A stretch of DNA of 64,000 nucleotides from Chloranthus sessilifolius (lineage: Eukaryota; Streptophyta; Magnoliopsida; Chloranthales; Chloranthaceae), in assembly GCA_021018995.1 (NCBI GenBank), contig CM037590.1, positions 101,557,097 through 101,621,096 of the forward strand, given 5' to 3'. Positions 1 to 12,262 of the stretch are shown here, in pieces. Position numbers and translations under genes: made by a program. Each line of letters opens with the position of its first letter. Positions within the stretch are counted from its first letter, which is position 1. The notes below the pieces were generated by a model, which saw nothing but the letters and a program-made list of their open reading frames with translations, had not been told where the DNA came from and made no database searches.

Positions 1-233
1 CAGTAATTCTACTTCCTCTCTTTTTTGTTTATGTAACACTTTTTCTTCTTTTTTTCTTTTTTTTCAAGGAAGGGGTTTATTGAAAGAAAGGCCTAAGCTC
101 AAATAGGGTAGCAAAGGATATCATTATTTTTAGGGATACTTTTTGGCTACTGTGCTTGGAATAATAGCCTCTTTTGGGTGGTTCTTAAGCACTCACGTAT
201 CTGTTTCCCCAATACTTACCTTATCGCGATGAA

Positions 234-1330
234 CTAAGCGTAGAACTGTCGGATGTATCTAGCATTGATGGGCACAAGAAGATGATCTCCATCCATAGTG
301 GCGAGGCAGATGGCATATCCCGGCAGCACTTCTCGAACGACATAAGGTCCCTCCTAGTTCGGCTTAAATTTCCCTCTCGGATCGGCATAGAGGGATGGGA
401 AGATCTTCTTCAGTATAGTGTCTCCTATCTTTAGATCTCGACTGTGGACACATTTATTGTAAGCACGCGCGATTCGCCCCTGGTAAACTTGAGTATGACA
501 CAAGGCTAGGAGTCTCTTCTCGTCCAATAAGTTCAATTATTCAAAGCGGGATCTCTCTCTCTCTCTCTCCGCTTCGGGTAAGCTTGATTCCATGAGGATT
601 TGGAGCGAGGGTACTTCAACCTCTATCTGTAGGACAACCTCAGTTCTATACACAAAGAAGAATGGTGTTGCCCCTGTAGCGATACAGATCGACGTTCTGT
701 AGGCCCATAAAGCAAATGGCAGCATTTCGCTCCAATCTCGGTAAGTGACGACCATCTTCTCAAGGATGCGGACGATCACCTTATTCGCAGCTTTCATGGC
801 TCCATTAGTTTGAGGCTGATAAGGTGACAAACGATGGTGCTTGATCTTGTATTGCTCGCAGAAGGCCCGGATTTGCCTATTGGAGCAAAGTTTGTGCCGT
901 TGTCCGTGATGATATCCTCGGGTACTCTAAATCGGCACATACTCTTGAGAAACTTCTCGATGTGACTGGCTGTGATGTTGGCATATGACACCGCTTCTAC
1001 CCACTTAGTAAAGTATTCAATGGCAACAAAGATGAACCGATGTCCGTTTGATACTTTCGGATTGATCATTCCGACAACGTCAAGGCCCCAGGTAGCAAAT
1101 GGCCAAGGAGTGGTCATGTAGTGAAGATCGATGGCAGGAGGGTGTATTAGACTGGAGTGTTCCTGAAACTTGTAGCATTTCTAAACATGCTTACAACAAT
1201 CTAATTCCATAGTGGTCCAAAAGTATTCCTGCCGTAGAATTTTTTTAGCAAGCATGTGACCGCTGACATGGGCACCGCATACTCCCTCGTGGATCTCTTT
1301 CATAATATTGATCGCTTCACTTTCTGTAAG
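234..1330 (-). pseudogene. Element A integrase, frameshifted, catalytic Glu changed to Lys
   Basis: Minus-strand coding remnant. The core carries the first Asp in a WGLDVVG context and the second in ITDNGTNF (both within 794-1117). The part with the third catalytic residue lies in another frame (537-830). There the family's usual NGAxEAANK reads NGAMKAANK, so the DDE glutamate is lysine (codon AAA at 792-794), consistent with G-to-A decay. The C-terminal module ends in VPINARYIRQFYA, with a stop at 234-236. Bases 1-233 beyond it hold only 3' non-coding sequence with a purine-rich (minus strand) run near 35-66. At least one frameshift (about 800-830) and one in-frame stop (about 354) are visible. 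Integration activity is therefore lost. Confidence 0.85.
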
Positions 1331-1354
1331 GCACCTGAGCAAGATATTGTTATA

Positions 1355-2146
1355 CTATTGCTTGTAAAGGAATTTCCCATAAATGATGTAGCTTGCCGCT
1401 AAATATTGAATGCTTCGTCGGTCCGTCTTGGACGTACCCTCAGGGAAAGTTAGTGTCTCGAAGAAATTCTTGATATTTGAGAACCAAGGTGGCTCATCAT
1501 CAGGCTTTATAGGTTCCTCAATCTGGAGGTAGAAGGCCGGCTCATTCCTTTGCTCGATCATGATTAACTTCATCTCGGCACCATACGGGATTTATATCAT
1601 TGATGCCAACATTGCTAGTGCTTCGGTGAAGCAATTTCTTATCCGGGGGACATATGAGAATGTTACATCTATAAAGTAAGCTATCAGATCCTGGAGGTGT
1701 TCATGATAAGGGATTAGTTTCTCATCTTTTGTCTTCCAATCTCCATTCATTTGGCATATGATCAACTGCGAATCGTCGAACACTCGGAGGTGAGTTATAT
1801 TCAGATCGAGAGCCGCCTGCAAACCAGCAGCACAAGCTTCGTACTTGACCATGTTGTTAGTACAAGGGAAGTTGAGCTTGATGGAAACCAGTACATGTGA
1901 TCCTTTTGGTGAAATCAGAATGGCGCCAACCCCCTGACCCTTGGCATTAGCTGCCTCATTAAAGTGCATTACCCATGATTCTCCTGCTTCCTCAGTATCG
2001 TCTTCCGTCATGAATAGGATGTCCTCATCAGGGAACTCAGTTCTCAAAGGCTCATAATATGGCAAAGGATTCTCGGCAAGATGATCGGCGAGTGCCTGCC
2101 CCTTAATCGACTTTTGAGTGACGTACGTGATATCAAACTCAGACAA
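1355..2146 (-). pseudogene. Element A second (Tat-type) RNase H and linker
   Basis: The 1592-2146 frame is an RNase H fold of the kind found after the RT module in Tat elements. Visible anchors are VKYEACAAGLQAAL (carrying the acidic Glu) and RVFDDSQLIICQ (carrying an Asp). The first catalytic position, usually in a WxMxFDGA context, reads VMHFNEAA, so Asp is replaced by Asn. The adjacent 1355-1573 frame is the linker that leads into the integrase zinc-binding region. In Tat elements this extra domain is thought to act alongside the RT-linked RNase H. Here it is probably inactive. Confidence 0.8.
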
Positions 2147-2206
2147 TAAAAGCTGCCATCGTGCAGTTCATCCAGTAAGAGCCGGCTTCTTGAACAGGTA
2201 TTTCAG

Positions 2207-3463
2207 CTAGTCCATTCGGGCCAAAAGAAGAACGACTTGGGATAGCAAGTAATCACGGAGCCTCTGAGAAGCCCATATAAGAGCCAGACATGCTTGCTCC
2301 AAATGAGAATAGCGCACCTCATAATCAGTAAACTTCTTGCTTATATAGTAGATGGCTTGCTCTCTTCTTCCCGTCTCGTCATGCTGTCCTAAGACACATC
2401 TCATCGAGACTTTCATCATGGAGAGATACATCAAGAGTGGTCTCCCAGGCTCGGGTGGTGCCAAAACTAAGGAGGTAGCTTTTGATTTTATCAAACATTG
2501 CCTGACAATCGTCATTCCATTCAACGAGTGAGTTCTTCCTTAGTAGCTTGAAGATCGGTGTGCAGATTGGAGTTAGCTGTGCAATGAACCGACTGATATA
2601 TTGTATTATGCCCAAGAACCCTCTAACCTCCTTCTTAGTAGAGGGTGGTGGCATTTATGTGATAGCTTTGACTTTGACTGGGTCAACCTCGATCCCTCTC
2701 TTATTGACAACGAATCCAAATAGTTTCCCGGACATAGCACCGAATGCGCACTTCTGTGGATTCAGATGTAGTCTGTATTTTCTCAACCTCTCAAACAGCT
2801 TATGGTGGTTTACCAAGTGATCACTTCACTCTGGTGACTTGGCTATCATATCATCGACATATACTTCAATTTCTCGGTGCATCATGTCGTGAAACAATGC
2901 GGTCATAGCTCTTTGATACGTTGCACCGGCATTCTTCAGCCCAAACGGCATGACTTTGTAGCAAAAGGTTTCCTAAGGAGTGATGAACACAGTCTTCTCT
3001 CGATCTGCTTCTACATCTTAATCTGATTATATCCTAAAAATCCATCCATAAAAGAAATCATCCCGTGCTTAACAGTATTATCGACCAAGATGTCGATGTG
3101 TGGTAATGGAAAATCGTCCTTCGGACTCGTCCTATTCAAATTTCTAAAATTGATACACATGCGGACCTTTTCATCCTTCTTCGGTATAGGCACAATATTT
3201 GTTAGCCACTGCAGGCATTTGGATATCATGAGAAACCCCGCGTCATATTGCTTGATGACCTCGTCTTTGACTTTCAACATCCACTCGGGTCGAAGACGTC
3301 TCAACTTCTGCTTAACCGGCTTCATATCAGGATAGAGAGGCAACTCATGCGCGACCAAATTAGTGTCCAGACCAGGCATGTCCTTGTATGACCAGGCAAA
3401 AACATCTTGGTATGATCGAAGAAAGTCGATCATACTTTTTCTTTCTTCGGGAGATAGGGACAT
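2207..3463 (-). pseudogene. Element A reverse transcriptase and RNase H, broken reading frame
   Basis: RT fingers and palm begin in the 3011-3463 frame (FAWSYKDMPGLDTNLVAHEL, then DFPLPHIDILVDN and GYNQIKM). The YVDD active site is intact and lies outside any long ORF at 2850-2861. The connection and RNase H parts follow in two overlapping frames, 2379-2654 (VRGFLGIIQYISRFIAQLTP) and 2207-2524 (YYISKKFTDYEVRYSHLEQACLALIWA). At least two frameshifts and a stop after QIKM interrupt the module. The RT catalytic Asp pair survives although the frame does not. Confidence 0.86.
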
Positions 3464-3478
3464 TCTGATTTTGGTAAT

Positions 3479-4330
3479 TCAGGGAATCTCCTCAGTCCCT
3501 AGATTGAAGTCTTCGATTTCTTCGACAATGGGGGTAGGGCCATACTTAAATTTGGCAAACTGGTTAAGGAGCTCATTGGGGAGCTCCTCTAAAGGGGTAT
3601 CCTCGTCCAGACTCGTAACGCCTACCTCTTCTTGTATTTCTATAGGAAAGGGGTCGATTTTACGTGGAATGGGTATTTCAATTAAGGTATCTTTTTGTGA
3701 GATTTTATTTAGAATTTTAAATGACAATATTTTTAGACTTTGTATTTTTTCAATATTTTTAAAATTTTTATTTTCTTCGGAGACGGACCCTTGGCAGCAT
3801 GAGTCTGTGTATATACAAGGTATTACCTACCAAGGGTAAGTCTCACTTTTTATTGGTTGTTTTTTTTTGGAAAACGGGTGCCAAATGTTAGGCCACTCCC
3901 CGCTTTCAGGGTTTGAGACAAAGATGCCCAGCTGCATACTTGAGAGGTCACTCCTTTACCTATTTGGATGGAGGGTGCTGACTGATACTACTCTTCGGAG
4001 TCAGCCTTTATCATGTTGATCCCCATTTTGTCTGAGATGATATCCTCAAATGTTAACACAGTTTTGTGGTGATTCCCCATAGGGAGAGTTTGTTCAGGTA
4101 CGGACCGTCGTTCCTCAAAGAGAGATAACGCAGCCAAGTCTATCTCCAGGCTAGGAAGGGTGATGTAGGGATTGGTGGGGTGAACCGGTGTAGTATGCCT
4201 GGGACAGGGTTTCACCTCTATGTGGATTCCCTTAGCTTTTGTAGCTGCCGTTGCGCGGGCTTTTTCTTTAGCCCCTCGCACCTCTTCTTTCGTGGGCTTG
4301 TAACCTAGTCCAAATCTAACTTTTTAACCC
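3479..4330 (-). pseudogene. Element A spacer between protease and RT
   Basis: Two minus-strand open stretches (3479-3727 and 3988-4281) lie between the protease and the RT fingers. They are rich in Glu, Pro and charged residues, as expected for the poorly conserved linker before Tat RT. I see no catalytic motif. The stretch 3730-3985 is AT-rich and has no long open frame, so an insertion or decay is likely there. Confidence 0.5.
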
Positions 4331-4389
4331 CCCTTAGCTGTGACGGGCTCCTTCCTACCTTGCAGTCTCGGCCCGAGTCTCCTTCCTTT

Positions 4390-5034
4390 TTAATAGCCCC
4401 ACTTTTGGAGCATGGTCACTGCTGTTATCATTCCTCCTCCGGTTCTTGGAATGATGCCCTCGATGGGCTCCGGGAGTACCGTCGATACTTCGTACTCAAG
4501 ACTGTGGAGGTCGATGTCCTTAGGGGTGTGTGGCACATCCAACACTTTAGGCTTTTCGATGCTGTTGGTGACCTTTTCCTTCTCGTTGTACCCTTCACCA
4601 ATGATAGTGATAATCTTATGCCTGGACACAAACTTGAGCTTTTGGTGCAGTGTGGAGGGGGTCGTTCCAACTTCATATAACCATGGGTGCCCTAACAGCA
4701 GATTGAACGAGGATTTGATATCCATTACTTGAAATAATATGGAGAAGGTCATTGGCCCAATTAATAGGTCAAGGTCAACTTCTCCCATTATCTCTCTTCG
4801 TGTGTTATCGAAGTCTCTGGCACTAGTTCTCGTGGGTCTCAGCATGCATAGAATTACCCCAATCTTTTTTGCCGTTCTTAAAGGGCATATATTCAGTGCG
4901 AACCCATTGTCAATTAAAACCAGTGGGATTATCATATTTTCATATTCTACACTAATGTTAAGGGATTTGGAGTGACTACTCCCTTCATTTGGTAAATCGA
5001 CATCTGAAAATGAAATAGCATTTGGAGCTATCAC
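4390..5034 (-). pseudogene. Element A aspartic protease
   Basis: A 214-residue open frame on the minus strand has the retropepsin signature of Tat elements: VPLVLIDNG around the catalytic Asp (Asp-Asn-Gly in place of Asp-Ser/Thr-Gly, common in this branch), then ALNICPLRTAKKIG. The second conserved part follows as LLGHPWLYEVGTTPSTLHQKLKFV. It would cleave the element's own Gag-Pol. This is the longest intact open frame of element A. Confidence 0.82.
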
Positions 5035-5689
5035 TTGGCCAATTATCTACCCGACTTCATCTGGGCTAACCTGAAGCGATACATATGCATTCTTTAATGC
5101 CCCCATTAATGCTTGAAAATGGAGTGGGGACGTCATTAACAGATCCCATATAGTAATATGGGCAGACATTCTTCTCAGCTGAGTTAGTATATGTTCTCGA
5201 CTCATTTCTCAAAAGGATTCACGACTCTTTCTTTCTTTCCTTCTGGTTGGGCTTGTGCTGCTGCTAGTGCTTCTGGCTGCCTCAAAATCTTTCTGAATCG
5301 GATAATAAAGTCCACTACCCCTTCTCTGTTGCTTCCAGTGTTGATATCTGTTTGTTCATAACTCAGTGGGACCTGATGAGGATTGTAGGTTGGTCCCGAA
5401 ATCTAAAATGGTATAGCTGCCGGTATCGGAGGTACTTGCACTGCGGGCTCTGGAGGTATGGGTAACACTTGATTTACTTTGGTGATAGATGACTGGGTGG
5501 AAAAATTAGGTCAGATGGGGGTGGTGAAGCTTGTGGGTGTTTGCACCGGGGGTAAAGGGGTAGGAGTAGGCCATTGGTAGCTGATGGGTGCTGGTGGGGG
5601 ATTGGGGGTATGATGGGCTATCAGGTAATTGATGGGGGTGACAGAATATAGTTAATATATATTTATGTGCACATAATTGACGGGTGTGG

Positions 5690-7615
5690 GTAATAGAAAT
5701 TAAGCCCTAAGATCTAAGGGTTCAACTCGTGATGCTGGGTTGGGAAAATAATCCGATAAATTCAGGGGTTCAATCACCCCAATATTTCTTTCTTCACAAT
5801 TTCTCGGTAATGGTGCCACATAGCTCTCCCGATCACTTATGTAATTCGACAGATCAAATTCAACCTCACATTCTTCTATCATCCCGATGGTGGGTCTGGG
5901 ACTTGCTCCTCCAGTAGGATGTGGGGGTAATGACACCTAATGAATATTCATGTGCTGGTTTACTTGAGAAGGTGCAGGTGGAATAATTTTTTCGGCATCA
6001 ATTAAATCCTGGATCGTGTGCTTCAATGGGAAGCAGCTATCAGTCGGGTGACCCTGACCCTGATGAAAATTACAGTGAGTATTAGGGTCATAATTCTTTG
6101 GGATTGGGTGAGGAGGAGGTTGCGGTTGACGAGCAGTAACTAATCCCTTTTCTATTAATAAAGGCAAAAGTACAATTAAAGATTGTCTTAGGGGTGTAAA
6201 CACTCGGTCGTAGCGGGCTCTCCTCTGCTCCGGAGTCATCTGTATTCCTTGTCCATTCCCTGCTCTCTGCATCTGCTCAGCTCTGACTGGTGCTAGCTGG
6301 GCTGCTTGAAATTGAAACGAGATTACATTATTATTGGACCTGGTGTTGGCAATGTTCTAGACATTAGCCCATGTTCTCTTCTCATTCCTTTATTCTGAAA
6401 ACCTTCTAACCCCACTGGCTCCACTCGGTACATTCTTGTTTGGGCGACTTTCTCTGATAGCATCTTCACAGTGATTGACATTCCTTACCAGATCAGCAAA
6501 GCAGGACTATTGCTGGTATACTAAAAAGTCTGAGATTACTGGCAGAGTATTTTTGAAAATCATTTCTATCTGTTCATCATTAGGCGTCCTGTTTCTAACC
6601 TGAGCTGCCAATGCTCTCCAACGCCCCAAATAATCGCTAAAGGTCTCATTCGGGTTCTGCTTTAAATGGGTCAAATCTGACTTACACGATTCAATGTCTA
6701 TATTATAGACATATTATTCCTGAAATAAGTGCGTCAAGTCCTTCCAAGTTTTCATCATAGATGGTTCCAAAGATGTAAACCATCTCAAGGCTGGACCGGT
6801 CAAACTTTTCTGAAAGACTTTTATCAATAGTCTTTCATCCCCTCCATACTGGCACATGTCCCCATAATAAGACTTGAGGTGTGCTATGGGATTGTCAGTG
6901 TCGTTGTATTTTTCAATAGGCTGGTATTTTAAATTTTGGAGGCAAGGGGACCTCAGTAAACAAACATAAATCTAAGAAGTCTATGGCATAGATTTTAGCA
7001 CCACCCATCTTCAACAACTGCTTTTGGATTTTGTCTAACTGCTCTTTCAACTGTTCCGACTCCTTGGATATGGGGGCCACTTTCTCAGCAGTTGGTTGGA
7101 CTTCACTCTGGGCTACCAGGGGGTGAGACATTATAGGAGGAGGGTTAAGGTTGGTCAATGCCCTAGCACAAGCTTCACTGTTCCTAATCTCTTCCTCTTC
7201 ATACTGTTGGTCTATATAGGGTGCAGTGAGAGTAGGATTCTCTTGCTGGTGCTGCATGGACTGGATGAGAATGACATGAATGGGGGTTGGGTGATTCAAT
7301 TGAGGATGAGGGAAGGTTTGTTGGGTGATGGGATGAGTGGGAATCAGATTTTATGGTGGGGCCTGATGAGGCCATTGGGCATGGGGAAAGGCTTGGAACT
7401 GACTTTGGGACGTTGGGATGTGGGCAAATTGGGGTTGATATAAGCATGGGTTGAGCTGAGTATGAGGGTTGTGAATGGGTGAAATTTTGGAGGAATTGTG
7501 AAGGGTATGAGTGTGAGGCTCCAAGGTTTTGCTGGGCTTGGGTTTGAGCTATGAAGCCTTGGGAGGGTTGGGCTATGAAGGTTTGGCCCATGGGTCCTTG
7601 GAAAGCTTGGGCCAC
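5690..7615 (-). pseudogene. Element A gag, proline/glutamine-rich N-terminus, broken
   Basis: From the N-terminus: a Q/P/S-rich segment (7199-7615), a linker (6913-7299), the capsid-like retrotransposon gag core (about 6460-6950, where translation gives LTGPALRWFTSLEP and NPNETFSDYLGRWRALAAQV across several frames), then a knuckle segment (5937-6272) reading CNFHQGQGHPTDSC followed by LKHTIQDLIDAEKI. A C-terminal piece lies at 5700-5936. Region 5040-5690 is a low-complexity glycine/valine-rich linker with no clean frame. The modules are in different frames, so no full Gag can be made. Confidence 0.78.
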
Positions 7616-7731
7616 AAAGCCTTGGTCATGATAGGTGTGGTTGTTGTCTTGCTCACCTTATAATTATTAAATGGTTAAAACAGCCAATTAAAAGGTAAAA
7701 TCATAGAGACGAGGAATCAAGGTAAGCAAGC
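7616..7731 (-). other. Element A leader between LTR and gag
   Basis: About 116 bases separate the LTR end from the first gag-like frame. I could not match a primer binding site with confidence. On the minus strand the bases next to the LTR read GCTTGCTTACC. Confidence 0.4.
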
Positions 7732-8614
7732 TGTCTTGCATGAATCAGGGTTGTTGTAGCAAGTTTTAATAGGTAAGTCAGGATAGGTCCATAGGGAAAT
7801 GTGTTTAGAAATGGGGTAAATCTCCATATCTATGGTAGATCTGACACTCTATCCTAATTTAAGCTAAATCAAAACAGGAAAGAGGAGAGGTTTCTAAGAT
7901 TTGTCACTTTACTAAAAACTATAAAAATTAAATGCATGTGATCCAGATTTGATTAAATACAGAGATAAGGGGAAATAGTGAAAAGATTAAATTTAAAAGA
8001 TGGAGAGCAGCAGCTAGGGATTTTTGGTCTTCACTGAAAATCAAGTGAATAAAAGGCAATGCATAGGATAGATTTGCAACAATCCTTCATCTGTCTACAA
8101 GCTCAGATACAAGGTATGAGAATCAAATCTCAACTAGAGAATTGAAGCAATCCTAAGGCTATGATTTGTCCACTTGAATGGTCACAGATCATCCGAGAAA
8201 TTGTTCCAATTCAGGGATCTTGATTGGAACAGGTAAGCTATTACCGATGTTGTGGGTGCCAGGCTACAAGTTCAAGCATCCATAAGGATATCTAATCCAG
8301 GAAAATCAAATACGAAAAAATAAAGTTTAGATCAAAATTACCTTTAAAAACCATAATTACTATAATAACAACTTACAGCTTATTATGCTCAGATTTGCAA
8401 TCTGTGCAACATACAATCCATTTGCAAAAGCCTCTAAAACTCTCAATTTATGGCACTCAACCTCACCCTAGCTACTGAAGGGGTTTAGCCAACCATAATT
8501 GGCTAAGGAGAGAATGGGGGAAGAAGGGAGAGAGGGAATTTTTAGAGGAAAATAAAAATCAAATTTGGCTCTGGTTCTCTCAATTTCTGGATAATTTTTA
8601 GTACAATTTCTCCT

Positions 8615-8623
8615 CTATTTATA
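8615..8623 (-). promoter_or_regulatory. TATA box of LTR A
   Basis: TATAAATAG on the minus strand, about 25-30 bases downstream of a CAAT-type ATTGG. It sits between the motif array and the inferred R/U5, as a retrotransposon U3 promoter should. Confidence 0.7.
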
Positions 8624-8852
8624 CTCTTCCCTCAGATCTGTTTCAGCCAATCAGAGCCCAAGGGAATATTTCAGTTATTCCTAGTTGCTGATGTGACTGA
8701 TTTCTCTTCTAGAAGCTCTTCTCCCATTGGTCCAAAACTGGTAAGCATATGTGATGCAGTTAGAAGGTTCCCTTTTGCGCCCAGTTGTGTTCCACAAATA
8801 CCCCTAAGGAGGTGAGAAGTTCCTAATTTGATTGTTGAGAGGTTCAGGGAAC

Positions 8853-9475
8853 CTCTCGATAGGTTCTGAGTCTTCTTGGCATTCATTTTGACAGGATGGA
8901 GTAGCTCTCGATTGGTTCTTTTGCTTCTCGATAGGTTGAGTTGCACTAGTCGACAGGATTAGAGCCAATTTTCATCTTCTATCAAGTTCTTCGTTCATCC
9001 TCTCGAACAGTTATAAACAACCTGTCGACTTGTTATACAGTCCTCAGTTGAGTGCTCGATAGGTTGATTCAATCCTCTCGAGAACGAGCGTGGCTTCAAG
9101 TAAGTCGTCGACAGGTCCAGTTGAACCTCTCGACTTCCCCTGCACCTCCAGGTATCCCCTCGACAGGATGCTCTATGCAACTCGATAGGTTATGTGAACC
9201 TCTCAAATTCTTTACTCTTTCTTCTCCATACCTCTCGACAGGTACTACCAACCTCTCAAGATCTTCTCTTTTGTGCCTCAGTACCTCTCGACAGGTTATA
9301 GCACAACTTCAGAACCTCTCGACAGCATGCCTTCTTTAGCTTCAACCTCGACAGGTTGGAGTACATTCTCTGATCCTCTCAATAGGTTCATGAAACCTCT
9401 CGACAGCTTGAGTTTTCTCTCCAGAACCTCTCGACAGCTTGGTTTAACCTCTCGAGATGTTCTGCCTTGTGCTTC
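8853..9475 (-). repeat. U3 array of near-palindromic CTCTCGACAGG motifs
   Basis: Roughly 20 irregularly spaced copies of a motif close to AACCTCTCGACAGGTT lie in about 620 bases. The consensus is self-complementary around TCGA except for one mirrored pair. Variants include CTCGATAGG, CTCGACAGC and CTCGAGA. The cluster stops about 230 bases before the TATA box (in the sense of transcription). Confidence 0.75.
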
Positions 9476-9834
9476 CCCAGCTGTAACACATCTTTGGTGT
9501 GCTGTCTTTCATCTGTCGGCATATAGTAGCTTCTTGGTGGGTTCAATCCTCAATCCTTGCAGCTGCACTTGGTCCCAAGCATACCCAGTTGGGCCCATGA
9601 CATTTTTATGAACTTCTAAAGCTCTGTGGATTGTTTGATTGGTTGGCCTTTGGGCTGTATGAACACATGTTGAGCAGCAGGTTGTTTCTTTGGCACATTT
9701 AGAGGGATGTCTACACTAAGACTGCATTTTATTGCTTATCTATTAAATACATTTAAAATACATTATTAGTCAACTCAAAGGTCCATCAAAGGTCAGGTTA
9801 GGAGGTGAAAAATGGTATTTTTCACTGCTTAACA

Positions 9835-10960
9835 GTGGCCCAGGGGGCCTTGGTGGGTCTGGGCCATGGGCCATTGATGGGTCTGGGCCACGAGCCCTTG
9901 ATGGGTATGGGTCATGGGTTTTGGGCCATGGGGCCTTGGGGTATGTGGGTAATGAGGATTTGGGCCATTGGGCCTTGGGACATGTGGGTAATGGGGGTTT
10001 GGGCCATTAGGCCTTGGGACATGTGGGAGATGGGGGGTTGATGGGGGTCATGGGGGAATGAGGCATGGAGGCTTGATAGGGTATGGGATGGATCCATGGA
10101 TGTGTGGTGTGGATGAGAGGGGATGTGTTGGGAGGCCTTCCACTTGTTGTAAGTTTGGAACATCTCCGCCATCATGGCCATGGAAGGGGGATCAGATGGA
10201 GATAGGTTATTTGATGGTTGGAGGGGTATGGATGGGGTGTGTGAAGAGAAAAAATTAGGCATGGCCCCGATAAAATTGGGCATGGCCCCGGTAAAATCAG
10301 GCATGGCCTGAGTGAGGGGTGGGATATGGGATGGATTAGAGAAATGAGGTGGGGCATTGGTGGATGGATTAGGCATGTATGGGGGAGATGTATGGGGCAT
10401 AGAGGTGGAGAAGGAGAGAGGAAAGTTGGTTATGGCTTTGGAAAAGATAGGCATGACTTGGATAAATGGAGGGATGTGTGGGGGATTGGATGTGGTATGG
10501 ATGGATGGGGGTGGATCGGGTTGGGCGGATGAAAAATAGGGTATGTTGGTTATGGTAGAGGATGGGTTTTGAACGGGTGTGGAAGGAAGGTAAGATGGGT
10601 TGGAGATGGCCATGGATGAAGGCATGGCTTGGGAAAATGATAAAAAATTTGGATTTTAGGTATTTTGGGAAGTGGTGGAAGGGAAAATAAGGGCACTGAA
10701 CGGGCCGGTTATGGTGAGGGTTGATTGGGTGAGGGGGGTGGAAGTAAAAGCTTCTTCGGTATGGGAATGGGGTGGAGAATGTAGAGGGGATGAGTAGGGA
10801 TTGGCGTAAGCCTGGTACACAGCCCACAACATATCTCGGTATCGGGTCGGGTACGGGTGCCTCAGATAGGGCTCGTAAAGCTTCCTCCTTCTTTCCCTAC
10901 GGGATGATGGAGGATACTATGATGCCGTTGTGCTGGCACCAATCAAGACTATATTTTTAG
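9835..10960 (-). pseudogene. Element B gag N-terminal region, proline-rich, truncated by element A
   Basis: One minus-strand frame runs from about 10960 to 9912 with few stops (one before the 10625 segment). It encodes a protein very rich in Pro, Ser, His and Asn. It opens with YEPYLRHPYPTRY and AVYQAYANPYSSP, then has repeated MPNF/TGAMPNF and SHMSQGPMAQ units. That composition matches the N-terminal part of element A's gag, so I read it as a Tat-like gag. It ends at the outer edge of LTR A (9834), which fits interruption by A. No capsid core is present. The function is inferred from composition and context. Confidence 0.55.
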
Positions 10961-12262
10961 ATTATTAATTTTATTCTTTTTGTATTTTTATAAGTGAAAA
11001 GAAATGAGGATTCTGGGGCCTTTTGAATTCCCTTCTTGGGCGGCTCTTGTACCCTAAATAGGTCCCGCGGCAAAGGTTCCGAAGCGCTTCGAAAGAATCA
11101 AAGGGAAACCTCAATCCCCCAAAATGAATAAAAAACTAATGCAAACAACCCGATCCCCCAAAATGAATAAAAAAGAAGTTACCTTCTTTTGACTGGCGAG
11201 GGCATATTGGGTGTCGAAAGTTGCGGGGCCTAAACAGAGGCACTAAAGGCACTGATCGGGGAGTCCGGGGTGTGAAATAGGCCACAGATTCAGACTGATG
11301 TTGTGTAGAACCAACCTTCGTAACTAATAGTGGTGCCAGAGCAAAAATTCTCAGTCTAAAGCTGGCGCAACTAATAGTTGCGCCAGTGTTCTTTTGGGGC
11401 TTTTTGCATTGGTGCAACTAATAGTGGCGTCAGACTAAAAGGGGTCTCCAGATTTTTTGACAGTATCAACCTCAGTCTGAAATGGGTCTCCCAACTGGGT
11501 TTTTGTGGAAGCTAGGCTTTTAGGGACTGACTATTTATATGATCCACCTCTTTCCTCATCAATCCTAAGGGTTTAGAGGCCAAATTGGGTTCACTATCAC
11601 TCTTTTTTTTTCGAGTTTTAAGATTGGTAACGAGAAGGTTACCCACCCGATATACCTCAAGTGCAAACACTTTTCTCAGGTACTAGGTGGGTTGGGACTT
11701 TTTCCGATCATCACCACTAGGGGCTACCGTTGTACTAAGACTCGAGAGTTTGTATGTGTGCCTAAATAACCCAACCCTTGAAATCTATCCCGCAAAAATT
11801 AATTTAAATCTCCTTTGCTGGTTCAATTTTATTTTTCACTTTTAAGGGAATTTTCTTTAGTTCAAAGACCGGGGGTGAGGATTCCTTGTCGCTTCTATGG
11901 GTCGGCGTTCACTAGCAGAATATGATTACGGAATTAAAAGCACAAGTAGATCCGCCAAATAGCTAAGACACTTGAAATGACAGAAATGTAAGGAATTTAA
12001 ATGACAATGCACAAGTAGACTTGCCGATCGGCTAAGGTGATTGAAATGACAGAAACTTAAAGAAATTGAATGACGGTGCGCAAGTAGGCCCGCCAAACGG
12101 CTAAGGCTCATAAATGACGTAAAAGTAGGGGTAAGTAAAATGACCCTAATCGGAGGGGTGAGTAAAAAAAAAAAAAGCAATAAAAGGGTTAGTAAATAAA
12201 AAATAAAGAGGCTAAATTCAAGAGAAAGCTCTACTAGCTACATCTCTAGCAGAGTCGCTATC
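10961..12262 (-). other. Element B leader region with palindromes
   Basis: Non-coding leader between the PBS and gag of element B. It holds three copies of the GGCGCAACTA...TAGTTGCGCC palindrome at about 11318-11430; the best is exact over 25 bases (11362-11386). It also contains a three-fold imperfect repeat near 11935-12115, where each unit carries a short 'aagtag.ccgcc' block followed by a cggctaag-type block. No coding frame is supported. Confidence 0.5.
12244..12261 (-). other. Primer binding site of element B
   Basis: On the minus strand the bases directly after the LTR end read TAGCGACTCTGCTAGAGA. This is close to the TGGCGACTCTGCTGGGGA-type site seen after the 5' LTR of many plant Tat elements. 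It fixes both the orientation and the lower LTR boundary at 12263. Confidence 0.6.

Larger units (their letters stand above)
1..9834 (-). mobile_element. Element A: Tat-lineage Ty3/gypsy retrotransposon, 3' end outside the window
   Basis: Read on the minus strand from 9834 downward the order is 5' LTR (7732-9834), leader, gag, protease, RT-RNase H, a second RNase H, integrase. A second RNase H between the RT module and integrase is the known hallmark of the Tat/Ogre branch of plant Ty3/gypsy elements. The gag knuckle (C..H..GH..D.C followed by LKHTIQDLID) also fits that branch. Every coding module is split by stops and frameshifts, so this copy is dead. The 3' LTR is not in the window. The high-coordinate end abuts the proline-rich gag of element B, which suggests that A inserted into B. 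Confidence 0.88.
7732..9834 (-). repeat. 5' LTR of element A, about 2.1 kb
   Basis: On the minus strand the block starts TGTTAAGCAGTGAAAAATAC (from 9834) and ends in TTCATGCAAGACA (to 7732), the TG...CA form of LTR ends. Both ends resemble those of LTR E (29858 onward) and the U5 end of LTR F. A strong core promoter is visible on the minus strand: CTGATTGGCTG (CAAT-type, about 8645-8656), then TATAAATAG at 8615-8623. U3 would be about 8625-9834 and contains the CTCGACAGG-type motif array at 8853-9475. The partner 3' LTR is outside the window, so the pair cannot be compared. Confidence 0.78.

Noticed and set aside
3363..3839. 158-aa plus-strand open frame
   Set aside because: Opposite-strand shadow of element A protease-RT linker and RT; no family features.
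9052..9611. Plus-strand open frames rich in Leu-Ser-Thr repeats
   Set aside because: Translation of the CTCGACAGG motif array and LTR A sequence; no independent gene evidence.
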